Positions 26,985 through 36,686 of a stretch of DNA of 39,615 nucleotides are shown here, in pieces. Both the position numbers and the translations under genes were made by a program. Every line of letters starts with the position of its first letter. Position 1 is the first letter of the stretch. The DNA comes from Thermoproteati archaeon. Its GTDB lineage: Archaea > Thermoproteota > Thermoprotei_A > Marsarchaeales > UBA168. The stretch spans positions 1-39,615 of the forward strand of contig JAGDXE010000001.1 in the NCBI GenBank assembly GCA_023256375.1, in the 5' to 3' direction. The notes beneath the pieces were generated by a model that saw only the letters and a program-made list of their open reading frames with translations, searched no databases and was not told the origin of the DNA.

Positions 26985-29189
26985 TTGCCAAAATATAGAC
27001 AAACAGAGGAAATATTAAATTTAATGGAAAATAAGGAGCAAATAAGAAATATCGGGGTAATTGCCCACGTTGATCACGGAAAGACAACCATGAGCGACAG
27101 CTTACTTATGGCTGCTGGCATTTTATCCCCTAAAGTAGCGGGCACAGCACTAGCAATGGACTATTTAGAAATTGAGCAAAAAAGGCAAATGACAGTTAAG
27201 GCAGCTAACGTAAGCCTTCTGCACGAAAGAAACGGTAAGAGTTATGTGGTTAACCTTATAGATACTCCTGGGCACGTAGACTTTACAGGAAAGGTCACCC
27301 GTTCGCTAAGGGTAATGGATGGAGCGGTTGTAGTTGTTGATTGCGTAGAGGGGGTAATGACCCAAACTGAAACGGTAGTAAGGCAGGCGCTTGAAGAAAA
27401 AGTAAAACCTGTTTTATACATTAATAAACTTGATAGGTTAGTCAAAGAATTAAGGCTTTCCCCCCAAGAGGTCCAAAATAGGCTATTGGCAATCATACAA
27501 GATTTTAATAAACTAATAGAGGAGTACGCTGAGCCCGAGTATAAAGAAGCGTGGAAAGTCAATGCAAATAAAGGACAGGTAGCTTTCGGCGCTGCGAAGG
27601 ATAAATGGGGCTTCACTTTACCTATGGCCATGGAAAGAGGAGTTAAATTCTCTGACGTTGTTACTGCTTACACAACTGGCTCCCCTGACTTCTTGGTGCA
27701 AAAAGTTCCTCTCTACGAGGCAATACTAAACATGGTAGTAGACCACTTGCCATCTCCGATAGAGGCACAAAAGTATAGGATACCTAAAATCTGGCAGGGA
27801 AAAGCGGATTCGCCTTTGACAAAATCGCTTATTGAATGTGACGAAAATGGTCCTACCGTAATTGCTGTAAACAACGTGGTAGTTGATCCGCACGCTGGCC
27901 TAGTAGCTACGGGAAGAATTTTCTCGGGTACGATCAAAACGGGGGACCAATTGTATTTAATAAACGCAGGGACGACCCAAACAGTTCTGCAGGTAGGTAT
28001 ATTCATGGGCCAAACTAGAGAAGTAGCCGATAAGATCCCAGCGGGCAATATGGTTGCCCTGCTAGGATTAGAGCAGGCTAGGGCGGGTGAGACCGCTCTC
28101 GACCCCAATTTCCAAAAAGAGGGAGTATTTGAAAAAATGGCATACATAAGCGAGCCCGTGGTGACAGTTGCTATCGAGCCTAAAACCACGAGCGATCTGC
28201 CAAAATTCATAGATACCCTTCACAAGATGAGTATCGAAGACCCGAACTTGCAAGTAAAAGTCAGAGAAGATACAGGTGAGTATTTGTTAAGCGGGATGGG
28301 GCAGCTACACCTAGAAATTGCTCTATGGGATTTGCAGCAAAGGGGGTTTGACGTCGTAACTAGCCCCCCGCTGGTAGTTTATAGGGAATCCATTCAAGCA
28401 AACGGAGGCCCCACGGAGGGAAAATCCCCTAACAAGCACAACAGATTTTACGTAGCAGTTGAGCCTTTATCAGAAAAAACGCTTCAATTAATTCAAGAGG
28501 GAAAAGTTTACGACACCCAAGACTTCCGCGAAAGGGCAAAAATACTTAGGGAAGAGGCGGGATGGGACACGGATGAGGCAAGGAGCATATGGACAATAGA
28601 TGAAAGGATGAACATATTCGTTGATAGGACAAAAGGCCTTCAACACCTTAGAGAAATCAAGGAAACTATAATACAAGCATTTATGTGGAGCACGGAGGCA
28701 GGCCCACTAGCCCAAGAGCCCATGAGAGGAGTAAAAGCAGCCCTTGTGGACGCTTTAATTCACGAGGACCCAGCGCATAGAGGCCCCGCTCAAGTTATGC
28801 CCGCTATAAAAAACGCTACAATGGCTGCTTTCTTAACGGCAAATCCGACGCTATTAGAGCCGTGGCAGAAAGTCGATATAAGGGTTAGCACAGAATACAT
28901 GGCCCCACTGAACAGAATAATGAATCAAAAGAGGGGAAGAGTATTAGAAGTCATACCGTCAGCTTCTGGAAATAATATGCAGATAATAGCGGAAATACCA
29001 GTTTCGGAATCGTTTGATCTTAGCAATGAAATAAGGAGTGCTACTGCTGGTAAGGCTCTCTGGGGAGCTCAATTTAGCCACTGGGCGCCAGTACCTCCCT
29101 CTTTGCTAAACGACCTTATACTAAAGATAAGATCGAGGAAAGGCCTTCCACAAGTAATTCCTAAGCCCGAAGACTACATAGAAGCGTAA
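26985..29189 (+). CDS. fusA: Elongation factor 2 (TTG start)
   Basis: AHVDHGKTTMSDSLL, DTPGHVDF, NKLD, diphthamide-site context HEDPAHRGPAQ; crenarchaeal-type EQKRQMTVKAANVS. Confidence 0.97.
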   Translation: MPKYRQTEEILNLMENKEQIRNIGVIAHVDHGKTTMSDSLLMAAGILSPKVAGTALAMDYLEIEQKRQMTVKAANVSLLHERNGKSYVVNLIDTPGHVDFTGKVTRSLRVMDGAVVVVDCVEGVMTQTETVVRQALEEKVKPVLYINKLDRLVKELRLSPQEVQNRLLAIIQDFNKLIEEYAEPEYKEAWKVNANKGQVAFGAAKDKWGFTLPMAMERGVKFSDVVTAYTTGSPDFLVQKVPLYEAILNMVVDHLPSPIEAQKYRIPKIWQGKADSPLTKSLIECDENGPTVIAVNNVVVDPHAGLVATGRIFSGTIKTGDQLYLINAGTTQTVLQVGIFMGQTREVADKIPAGNMVALLGLEQARAGETALDPNFQKEGVFEKMAYISEPVVTVAIEPKTTSDLPKFIDTLHKMSIEDPNLQVKVREDTGEYLLSGMGQLHLEIALWDLQQRGFDVVTSPPLVVYRESIQANGGPTEGKSPNKHNRFYVAVEPLSEKTLQLIQEGKVYDTQDFRERAKILREEAGWDTDEARSIWTIDERMNIFVDRTKGLQHLREIKETIIQAFMWSTEAGPLAQEPMRGVKAALVDALIHEDPAHRGPAQVMPAIKNATMAAFLTANPTLLEPWQKVDIRVSTEYMAPLNRIMNQKRGRVLEVIPSASGNNMQIIAEIPVSESFDLSNEIRSATAGKALWGAQFSHWAPVPPSLLNDLILKIRSRKGLPQVIPKPEDYIEA

Positions 29190-29190
29190 A

Positions 29191-29350
29191 CTAGCCCAGC
29201 CCTTTAGGATGGGATAACCTATTTCTGGGAGCCACCACCAGATGCATACCAAACGGAGGTCTCGCGTGAGGTCTCTACGGATGGATCTGGTTGGTCAGTC
29301 CAGCTCACTTGATTATATTTATGGCCGCATTCCAATCCTTCAATAGTTTA
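29191..29350 (-). mobile_element. Decayed TnpB C-terminus and right-end hairpin directly after the EF-2 stop
   Basis: Minus strand: DWNAAINIIK (about 29309-29338), frameshift, TDQPDPSVETSRETSVWYASGGGSQK* (stop 29219-29221), then hairpin at 29195-29213 (plus strand CCCAGCCCTTTAGGATGGG). Confidence 0.7.
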
Positions 29351-29689
29351 GGCTTTTCAGCCGTCCGCGTAGTCGGACGGCATCAGGCACTGTGCCTATA
29401 GCAAATTTAAGGAAGATAAGTACATGATCGCTTTTTTGCCCTAAAACCGTACAATGATACAGCCATTGCCTTTTTCATACGGTAGTCGTTCCCCGAAATT
29501 TCCATTACTTTCAAAGCTTTCAGCATTATGGTGTCGTGCCGCCTAGCAGTTTATTGGGAAAGCCATCGCGCTTGTTCCTGGACCCCTCTCCCTTTTTCGG
29601 AACCCTTACGTTTTACCCGTTATTTCGGTACAGATTTGGCGAGGGCTAGTATTGTTTATAAAATATTAAATAATTATAGGGATTTCAAC

Positions 29690-31060
29690 TTGAAAAGACC
29701 CACATCTTTTTTATTTTCTTGGAACTATATATTTCTAAACCAGCGCAAGAGAGCTTTCGGCCCACAAGTTAAATTTTCAAATGGGCAATTTCTGCCCCTC
29801 CCCTCAACCTCTTGGCTTAAAGGAAAGTGGGAAGTAGGCACGGCTATATTTAACGTAGCGCTTGGCGCTACATCCGCCCTTACGGCCTTTCTCATAATTT
29901 TCCTCAAAGGGAACCTAATAGACGTGGGCGCGTTTTTCACGGTTTTCTCTGGAGTTTCTGTACCATCGCTTTTTTTCTGGGGCAAGTTATCAGATAAATA
30001 CGCCGATAGAGGCGATTTGTTGGCTGTAAGCTACGCATTTTCTGGAATCTCACTGCTCGTAATGGCAATTTCCAACAATTTATACTTATTATTCTTAGCT
30101 GGGTCTTCTCTATCGTTTTTTTCCTCCGCTATGGCTCCTGTTACTAGTATGATGGCAGTTGAAGAAGTCCCAGAGTACTTATGGAACAAGCGCGTCGGTA
30201 TAGTTAATGCATACATAAATTACGGGTATGGTTTAGGTCTTCTTTTAGATGTAGCTTTTGTTGGATACCAAGGAGCTAAAAATGCGTTCATTCTAGCTTC
30301 GGCGCTTTGCATGATAGGGGGATTCTTAGTATATGAAAGCATGAAACAAATCACGTTAAGAAAAATTGAAAGGCAGTCATTTCACAAAATAAAAGTAGCC
30401 CGTTCAGGAATCCTTGAGAGGCATGGCCTGCACAACACTATAATTTTCCACCTCCCAAGCCTTAAATTAATCATTAAAATGTTAAAACAAAAAAATGAGC
30501 GCTTAGCTTTACTAGTGATCTTAAGCGCTTCGCTTTTCGTGGCAGCTTCAAGTTTGGCCTGGACTCCTATACCAATTTTTATAGAAAGAATTGTTGTCGA
30601 TGAAAGACTGGTATTCGTCCTTATGTTCATGAATTCGTTCGCAACGGCTCTTTTCTTCGAATTAGAGGGAAAAAGAGTATCTTTTGATCGCGAAGAAAAA
30701 GTTTACGTAGAGAGTCTCGGCTTAAGGGCGTTTATTTATTTAGCTTATATCGCTGCTATATTTTTTTCCCCGCTAAAATTCTTGATTTTGGTTTTTTCGC
30801 TTTCTTTATCTGGAATGATTTGGTCCACGTATTCGCTTTCATTAACAGGCCTTTTGGCAAAAAGCACTACAACCGAAAACAGGGGAACAGCTTTTGGTAC
30901 CTTAAACTCGATGACGGGACTAGCTTCTCTACTGGCTTCTTACGCCTCAGGCTGGGTGGCTTCGGCCTTAGGGTTTTCAGCGCTGTTCTTATTTGCAACT
31001 ATAGTTACCCTCGCTGCATTTATAACGGGTTACTCCATGAAATGGTATGGAAAAAGTTAA
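29690..31060 (+). CDS. MFS transporter (start refined from 29528 to a TTG at 29690)
   Basis: GAFFTVFSGVSVPSLFFWGKLSDKYADRGDLLAVSYAFSGI MFS loop 2-3. TATA-like TTTATAAAATATTA at 29655-29668. The 54 N-terminal residues of the listed ORF look non-coding. Confidence 0.75.
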   Translation: MKRPTSFLFSWNYIFLNQRKRAFGPQVKFSNGQFLPLPSTSWLKGKWEVGTAIFNVALGATSALTAFLIIFLKGNLIDVGAFFTVFSGVSVPSLFFWGKLSDKYADRGDLLAVSYAFSGISLLVMAISNNLYLLFLAGSSLSFFSSAMAPVTSMMAVEEVPEYLWNKRVGIVNAYINYGYGLGLLLDVAFVGYQGAKNAFILASALCMIGGFLVYESMKQITLRKIERQSFHKIKVARSGILERHGLHNTIIFHLPSLKLIIKMLKQKNERLALLVILSASLFVAASSLAWTPIPIFIERIVVDERLVFVLMFMNSFATALFFELEGKRVSFDREEKVYVESLGLRAFIYLAYIAAIFFSPLKFLILVFSLSLSGMIWSTYSLSLTGLLAKSTTTENRGTAFGTLNSMTGLASLLASYASGWVASALGFSALFLFATIVTLAAFITGYSMKWYGKS

Positions 31061-31087
31061 GGGTACGCGTATAATTAAATTTGAGGA

Positions 31088-32680
31088 ATGAAAGAAGAAA
31101 GCGATAACGGCAATGTGGAGTATAAACTAAGGATAGCCCCGACAGACCATGATCGGTTTCTTGAACTGGCCACTCAAATGCTTTATAGGCTGAATGAAGG
31201 GGGTGGAGAAGCTTTTTATGAATTAGGATTATCGAATGAGGGGGAGCCAATAGGGTTACCACCCGAAGAATTAAAAAAAAGCCTTGAAAACTTTAAAAAT
31301 CTTTGTGAGTTTATTGGATCCAATTATCACATAGTTAACGTGGAAAAAGGGGCAAAGGGCAATGTACTTGAAATTCACCTTACAAGAAAAAGAAAGGACG
31401 AAGACCCAATTTGCGTCAACGTCGCGTTATTGGGAAACGTTGACGCGGGAAAGTCTACTCTTAAAGGAGTACTGATATCTAACGAATTAGACGACGGAAA
31501 TGGAAAAGCAATGGAAAAAGTTGCGCGTTACCTACACGAAATAAAAAGCAGGAGGACTTCTTCCGTTACTGTCCACGCGCTCGGTTTTGATACGGATGGA
31601 AAAGCCGTAAACGAATCGCTCTCACATTATAACGAGGCTGAGGTATTCCTTAGATCACGGAAGCTCGTCTTTTTAATAGACCTAGCAGGTCACGAACGCT
31701 ACATAAAGACGACGCTTGCAGGTCTTATGGGGCATTCTCCAGATTACGCAGCTATCATAATAGCCGCCAACGCTGGGACCGTGGGCACTTTTAAGGAGCA
31801 CCTAGGTATAGCGCTCGCGCTTAATTTGCCAGTTTTTGCGGTTATAACAAAAATAGATTTGTCGCCGCACGAAATCACAGAAAAAACTCTTAATGAAGTT
31901 GAACGCTACCTAAAATTACCGGGAATCAGCAAAATACCCTTTATAATCAAAAATACAAGCGACGTAGTAATAGCAGCCAAAAACATGCCTTACTCTAGAG
32001 TGACACCTATTTTTATGATTTCAAACGTCGATGGAACAGGAATAGCACTTTTGAAGAGTTTTTTGGATTTGCTCCCGCCTAGGATTAGGTGGGTCGAAAG
32101 GGGAAATTACCCTTTTATGGCCTATATTGATGAGAAATTCAACGTAAGCGGAGTCGGATTAGTTGTAAGTGGTCTCGTCGAACAGGGAAGGGTAAAAAGC
32201 GAAAGTACACTAGACATGGGCCCATTTTCAGATGGCACTTTCAGAAAGGTACGCGTAAAGTCTATTCAAACTAACAGAGTTTTTGCCGAAGAAGCTTACG
32301 CTGGCAGCGATGCTGCTTTTGCTTTAGCCGGGGTTGGCTATGATGAAGTAAGAAAAGGGATGATCTTAGCCGATGCTTCTTTATCGCCTAGGGCTAGCCT
32401 GGGGTTCGTTGCGAAAATTAGAGTCCTACATCACCCAACCACGATAAGGGTGGGTTATACACCAGTTGTACACGTACATACAATAAGGCAAGCCTGCAAA
32501 ATAATACGCATGAATAAGGAGACCCTCAGAAGTGGTGACGTTGATGAGGTAGAAATGATGTTTACGATGCGGCCTGAGTTCGTTAGAACGGGAGATACTT
32601 TTATATTTAGGGAGGGACGCGCTAGGGGGCTTGGCGTAATATTATCGCTTATACCGCCTTCTTCCCAACAAACGATTTAA
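31088..32680 (+). CDS. GTPBP1-like translational GTPase family protein
   Basis: LGNVDAGKSTLKGVL, DLAGHERYIKTTLAGLMGHSPDYAAIIIAANAG, TKIDLS. Confidence 0.9.
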   Translation: MKEESDNGNVEYKLRIAPTDHDRFLELATQMLYRLNEGGGEAFYELGLSNEGEPIGLPPEELKKSLENFKNLCEFIGSNYHIVNVEKGAKGNVLEIHLTRKRKDEDPICVNVALLGNVDAGKSTLKGVLISNELDDGNGKAMEKVARYLHEIKSRRTSSVTVHALGFDTDGKAVNESLSHYNEAEVFLRSRKLVFLIDLAGHERYIKTTLAGLMGHSPDYAAIIIAANAGTVGTFKEHLGIALALNLPVFAVITKIDLSPHEITEKTLNEVERYLKLPGISKIPFIIKNTSDVVIAAKNMPYSRVTPIFMISNVDGTGIALLKSFLDLLPPRIRWVERGNYPFMAYIDEKFNVSGVGLVVSGLVEQGRVKSESTLDMGPFSDGTFRKVRVKSIQTNRVFAEEAYAGSDAAFALAGVGYDEVRKGMILADASLSPRASLGFVAKIRVLHHPTTIRVGYTPVVHVHTIRQACKIIRMNKETLRSGDVDEVEMMFTMRPEFVRTGDTFIFREGRARGLGVILSLIPPSSQQTI

Positions 32681-32987
32681 ACATTAAGTCTCGGCGCTTT
32701 CTCACTCATCGTCAGCAGATTGATAGATAAGAAAAGCTTAATCTTTTTACAGCCCCTCAAAAGCGATGCCGCCCTTAATCTGGAAAGGCAATTAAAGCCT
32801 AGCCACAAGGGTAAGATCCTCTGATTACTTATTGATAAATTGACCAATATTTACCGCATACTTAACGTTATGATCAATCCGCCCCCATTTTTCCCTTTGA
32901 GGGCAAACGCAGCCCAATTTAGTACTAAGATTTTAACTAGAAAACCCCATACCTTTTAAGGTTAGAAACGTTTCAATTAGTAAAGCC

Positions 32988-33767
32988 ATGAGGGCCGGAC
33001 AACACTTTTTAGTTGATCGCGAGTACATAATGAAGGAGCTGCAAGCACTTTCCCCATCCAAGTCTGATTCCGTATTAGAAATCGGAAGCGGAGAAGGTCA
33101 TATAACTAGGCTAATAGCAGAAAAAGCGAAAAAGGTCATTGCCATCGAAAAAGATCCAATGCTAATGATCGTAGCTAAAACAAATAGCCCGCCTAACATA
33201 ATTTGGAAACTTGAAGACGCCCTTAAATTAAATTTCGAGAGCGTAGACCTAGTGTTCTCTAACGTACCTTATTACATATCTTCTCCTCTTCTTCTAAAAA
33301 TAATAAAGTGGGGCGAGTTCAAAAGGGCAATATTATCATTTCAAAAGGAATTTGCTCAAAGATTAATAGCACTGCCTTCTTCCAAAGAGTACGGGAGGAT
33401 ATCCGTAATATTTAAATTATTAGCTAATGCAGAACCGCTTTTCGATATACCTCCTTGGGCTTTTAAACCAAGGCCCAAAATATGGTCTTCTGTAATAGAG
33501 GTAAAGCCAAGGGAAAAAAGACCAGTAAGCGAATTAGGTAAATTAGAACCCTTCACATCAGCTTTGTTTTCACAAAAAAATAGGTTAATCCCTAAGGCGT
33601 TATGTAAATTAAAAATGTTTGACTCCCAGGCGGAAGCCATTAAGGCAATCGATGATTATTCAATCGCTAAAAAAAGGGTAAGAGAATTAACTCCTGAAGA
33701 GGTTTTGTTCCTTTCAAAAAAATTGGGGGAAAAGCGTGAAATTGCCGATTTATCCACCATCGGATGA
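32988..33767 (+). CDS. ksgA: rRNA adenine dimethyltransferase KsgA/Dim1
   Basis: GQHFLVD, VLEIGSGEGHITRLIA, VFSNVPYYISSPLLLKII. Confidence 0.94.
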   Translation: MRAGQHFLVDREYIMKELQALSPSKSDSVLEIGSGEGHITRLIAEKAKKVIAIEKDPMLMIVAKTNSPPNIIWKLEDALKLNFESVDLVFSNVPYYISSPLLLKIIKWGEFKRAILSFQKEFAQRLIALPSSKEYGRISVIFKLLANAEPLFDIPPWAFKPRPKIWSSVIEVKPREKRPVSELGKLEPFTSALFSQKNRLIPKALCKLKMFDSQAEAIKAIDDYSIAKKRVRELTPEEVLFLSKKLGEKREIADLSTIG

Positions 33768-34284
33768 CACTTTTCTATTAATAGATTCGCTACCTAGGTC
33801 GCTTCATAATAAGAGCGTGTTAGAGGTTGGAACGGGTTCCGGTACTGTAGCAAAAACCGCGCTTAAAAAAGGGGCCTCAAGCGTTTTAGCAACCGATGCT
33901 TCACTAGATGCTGCTAACGCGGCAAAAAAGCTTGGTCTCGAGGTAATCGTAGGCGACCTGGTCACTTTTTTAAACAAAAATGCAAAGTTCGACCTAATCC
34001 TTTTTAACCCGCCTTACCTAGCGAGCGACCGCGCCGATTCCATTCGTTGGACTGGGGGCAAGGGTGGATGGGAAATTTCATATAAATTCGTATTGCAATG
34101 TAAGAGCCACGTAAAAAAGGGGGGTAGGATAATTTTAGTGGCTTCTTCTTTAACAAACAAAGCTTTAGTTAAAAATATTAAGCGCTCCGGATTATCAATC
34201 TCTACAATAAAGAAAAAATCATTCTTCTTTGAAACGCTTTATACGTATTCTATTAGGTTGGCTTCCAACCGAAACTTTTTTTAG
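33736..34284 (+). CDS. HemK/PrmC/Mtq2-like methyltransferase
   Basis: PSDDTFLLID, VLEVGTGSGTVA, FDLILFNPPYLAS (NPPY motif). Confidence 0.9.
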   Translation: MKLPIYPPSDDTFLLIDSLPRSLHNKSVLEVGTGSGTVAKTALKKGASSVLATDASLDAANAAKKLGLEVIVGDLVTFLNKNAKFDLILFNPPYLASDRADSIRWTGGKGGWEISYKFVLQCKSHVKKGGRIILVASSLTNKALVKNIKRSGLSISTIKKKSFFFETLYTYSIRLASNRNFF

Positions 34285-34411
34285 AGCCGCCTAAAAGCGG
34301 GCTCATTGGCCTGGCAGTCAATCAAAAATGCCCTTTGCGAGCAGCCCAAAAATCGATAAACGTTAGGATAATAAAACATAAAATGCAAGCCTTATATCAA
34401 AACAGGTTCCG

Positions 34412-35143
34412 ATGAAAGATCTTAATAATGTTTACGTCTTGCTAGTCCAGCCAACTGGGGAGTTTAACGTAGGCCTTGCTGCAAGAGCGGCTGCCAATTT
34501 TGGGGTGGCGGGTTTGAGGTTAATAAATGTCCCGCTGGGAATTGCCTCTGCATCGTTACATTACTCTTCCGGCGGAAGGGAGCTTCTCTTAAATGCCCAA
34601 TTTTATAGGCGTTTAGATGACGCTATTGCAGATTTGGATTACTCGATAGCTACCACGGCAAGAACTGGAGGGAGGACCAACGTTCTTAGAGAGACTTATC
34701 GCCCAGCGTCGATATTACCTTTTGTAAATAGCGGGAAAAAAATAGGAATCGTATTTGGAAGAGAAGATCGTGGCCTTACGAATGAAGAATTAATGAAATG
34801 CGATTTTTCCGTTACTATAGATACTTACGAGAAATATCGCGTCCTGAATCTTTCTCACGCGGTAGCGGTATTATTACACTATATCTTCATAAACGTGAAC
34901 CAGGAAAGAGCCAGTCAACACGAACCGCTTATTCGGTTAAGGGAAGTTTTCCTACAAGAATTTTCCGAATTGATGAAAAAATCAGGGTATCCCGAGAGAA
35001 AATGGCAGGAGACCTGGCTTACCATGAGAAGATTGTTAGTAAGAAGCGATCCAGAAGAATGGGAACTAGCCCTGATTACGGGATCGCTTCGGGCGGCCAA
35101 CAGAGCCTTGAATTTGGCCGCCGACCAGAAGAAAGATCAATAA
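34412..35143 (+). CDS. trmJ: TrmJ-like SpoU tRNA 2'-O-methyltransferase
   Basis: VLLVQPTGEFNVGLAARAAANFG, IGIVFGREDRGLTNEEL, YRVLNLSHAVAVLLHYI. Confidence 0.92.
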   Translation: MKDLNNVYVLLVQPTGEFNVGLAARAAANFGVAGLRLINVPLGIASASLHYSSGGRELLLNAQFYRRLDDAIADLDYSIATTARTGGRTNVLRETYRPASILPFVNSGKKIGIVFGREDRGLTNEELMKCDFSVTIDTYEKYRVLNLSHAVAVLLHYIFINVNQERASQHEPLIRLREVFLQEFSELMKKSGYPERKWQETWLTMRRLLVRSDPEEWELALITGSLRAANRALNLAADQKKDQ

Positions 35144-35925
35144 GAGAACGGGTTAGTGAACAAAATTCCATGCTCTCCCGAGAATTCACGCACTTTCTTT
35201 ACTACTTTGGCATAGGCTAATTGGGACTCGTATTCTAAATCGCCATGAAAAAAATTACCCATAATTTCAGTCAATTCCTTTCTTAAACCCGGTCTAAACC
35301 TTAATTTATCGACACTCAACTCCTTGACACCTATATCTCTAAGCTCTGCGAGCAAATACTCAAGGTCAATATCCGTCCACGCGGGTATAACGGGTCCCAA
35401 AAAAGCGAATACATAAATGCCGCGGTCTGCGAGGTAAGCCATAGCTTTTATCCTTGAATTCACGCTTGGCGCATTGGGCTCTAAGGCGTCTTTTACGTTT
35501 CCATCCAAACCCAAGACCGTGAATCCTACCTGTACGTTTTTAGCATTATACTTTAATAAATTTAAATCCTTTAGCACTAAAGGCGACTTTGTCTGTATAA
35601 CTACCTTCATGCCGTTTGCAAGCAACTGCTGTAATGCATCAGAAGTTAACCCGTACTTGGATTCAATTGGTTGGTATGGATCCGTCAAAGACGATAAAAA
35701 AAAGCTCGATCCCTTTTTTATTCTTGGATTCGTAAGCTCTTTTGCTAATGTTACATGCAGATTCACTTTTACCTTGACCTTGCTTTTCCACTCGGGATTT
35801 TTAGTAATTTTGGGAACGTAGCAGTAAGCGCATTGATGCTGACATCCAATGTAAGGGTTTATGGAATAATCACCTAAAGCTGATCTTGAAATGCACCTAT
35901 CGCAGCGCGTTTCTTCATATAGCAT
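35137..35925 (-). CDS. Radical SAM protein (SPL-like)
   Basis: NPYIGCQHQCAYCYVPKITKNPEWKSKVKVKVN: CxxxCxxC cluster motif. Confidence 0.9.
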   Translation of the reverse strand: MLYEETRCDRCISRSALGDYSINPYIGCQHQCAYCYVPKITKNPEWKSKVKVKVNLHVTLAKELTNPRIKKGSSFFLSSLTDPYQPIESKYGLTSDALQQLLANGMKVVIQTKSPLVLKDLNLLKYNAKNVQVGFTVLGLDGNVKDALEPNAPSVNSRIKAMAYLADRGIYVFAFLGPVIPAWTDIDLEYLLAELRDIGVKELSVDKLRFRPGLRKELTEIMGNFFHGDLEYESQLAYAKVVKKVREFSGEHGILFTNPFSY

Positions 35926-36586
35926 ATTTTACTCGCCGTTGCAACGCGGCTTCTACAGCTACTTCCACAACTATTTGCTTGGCCAAAAATTCAGAGCTTG
36001 CCCCACATATAAATATGATTTCGTCGCTACTTGGCCCAATATCCAATAATTTTTTATTATCCTCAGCCGAAACGTGGCTCAAAGGGATACCATCGGGAGG
36101 TATTACAATTTCGTTTTCGTGCATCACCAGAGTAGTCATACCTGTGGCGCCTTTACGCACGGCAATATCCCTTAATTTAATTGGATTTACTTGGCCAACC
36201 ATACTAGAGCTAGCTAATGCAACGGCATTGTAATCGCCCATATTTAAATAACTTAATTTCAGTATCGCTAATTTAAATAGATATTTATGTAGGCCAAAAA
36301 CCAAATCCCTTCCTTTTTCGGTTAACCTGTTTCCATTCCGTTTAGTCTCAATAAGTTCGCTATTCCTCAAAGTAATAACTAAAGTTTTAATTGCGCCGCC
36401 TCCTAAGCCCAGCTCTTCTGCCAATTTATCGCGGCTTATTTCTTGCCGATCAAAAAGGTAAAACAGGGCTAAGATCAAATGGCCGTAGCTGAAGCTGCGT
36501 GGGGGGCCCAGCTTCTTATGCGATAAGCGGTTAATTTCTTCAAGAGCCGAAATCGCTGAAATAGGCGCCTTCCCTTGCATCTCCAT
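35915..36586 (-). CDS. DUF4443-like protein with N-terminal winged helix
   Basis: LGPPRSFSYGHLILALFYLFDRQEISRDKLAEELGLGGGAIKTLVITLRNSELIETKRNGNRLTEKG. Confidence 0.75.
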   Translation of the reverse strand: MEMQGKAPISAISALEEINRLSHKKLGPPRSFSYGHLILALFYLFDRQEISRDKLAEELGLGGGAIKTLVITLRNSELIETKRNGNRLTEKGRDLVFGLHKYLFKLAILKLSYLNMGDYNAVALASSSMVGQVNPIKLRDIAVRKGATGMTTLVMHENEIVIPPDGIPLSHVSAEDNKKLLDIGPSSDEIIFICGASSEFLAKQIVVEVAVEAALQRRVKYAI

Positions 36587-36686
36587 AAGTTATAGAAAAA
36601 GTTATATATAAGGGATTGATCTAGTTGGCTCAAGGGGCAACCAGAAAAACTCTTTATTTATAAAGCAATGCAAAGTAACACCTGAA

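Noticed and set aside
26985-27215. EF-2 switch region EQKRQMTV instead of the usual RGIT(I/V)
   Set aside because: This variant is, as far as I recall, normal for crenarchaeal EF-2, so it is a lineage marker rather than an anomaly.
27713-28210. 165-aa ORF antisense to EF-2
   Set aside because: Lies wholly within conserved fusA on the opposite strand; composition is the mirror of a coding frame and no domain is recognisable.
29528-29689. Extended N-terminus of the MFS ORF as a possible extra domain
   Set aside because: A TATA-like box lies inside this extension and a TTG start at 29690 is suitably spaced; the extension is most likely non-coding.
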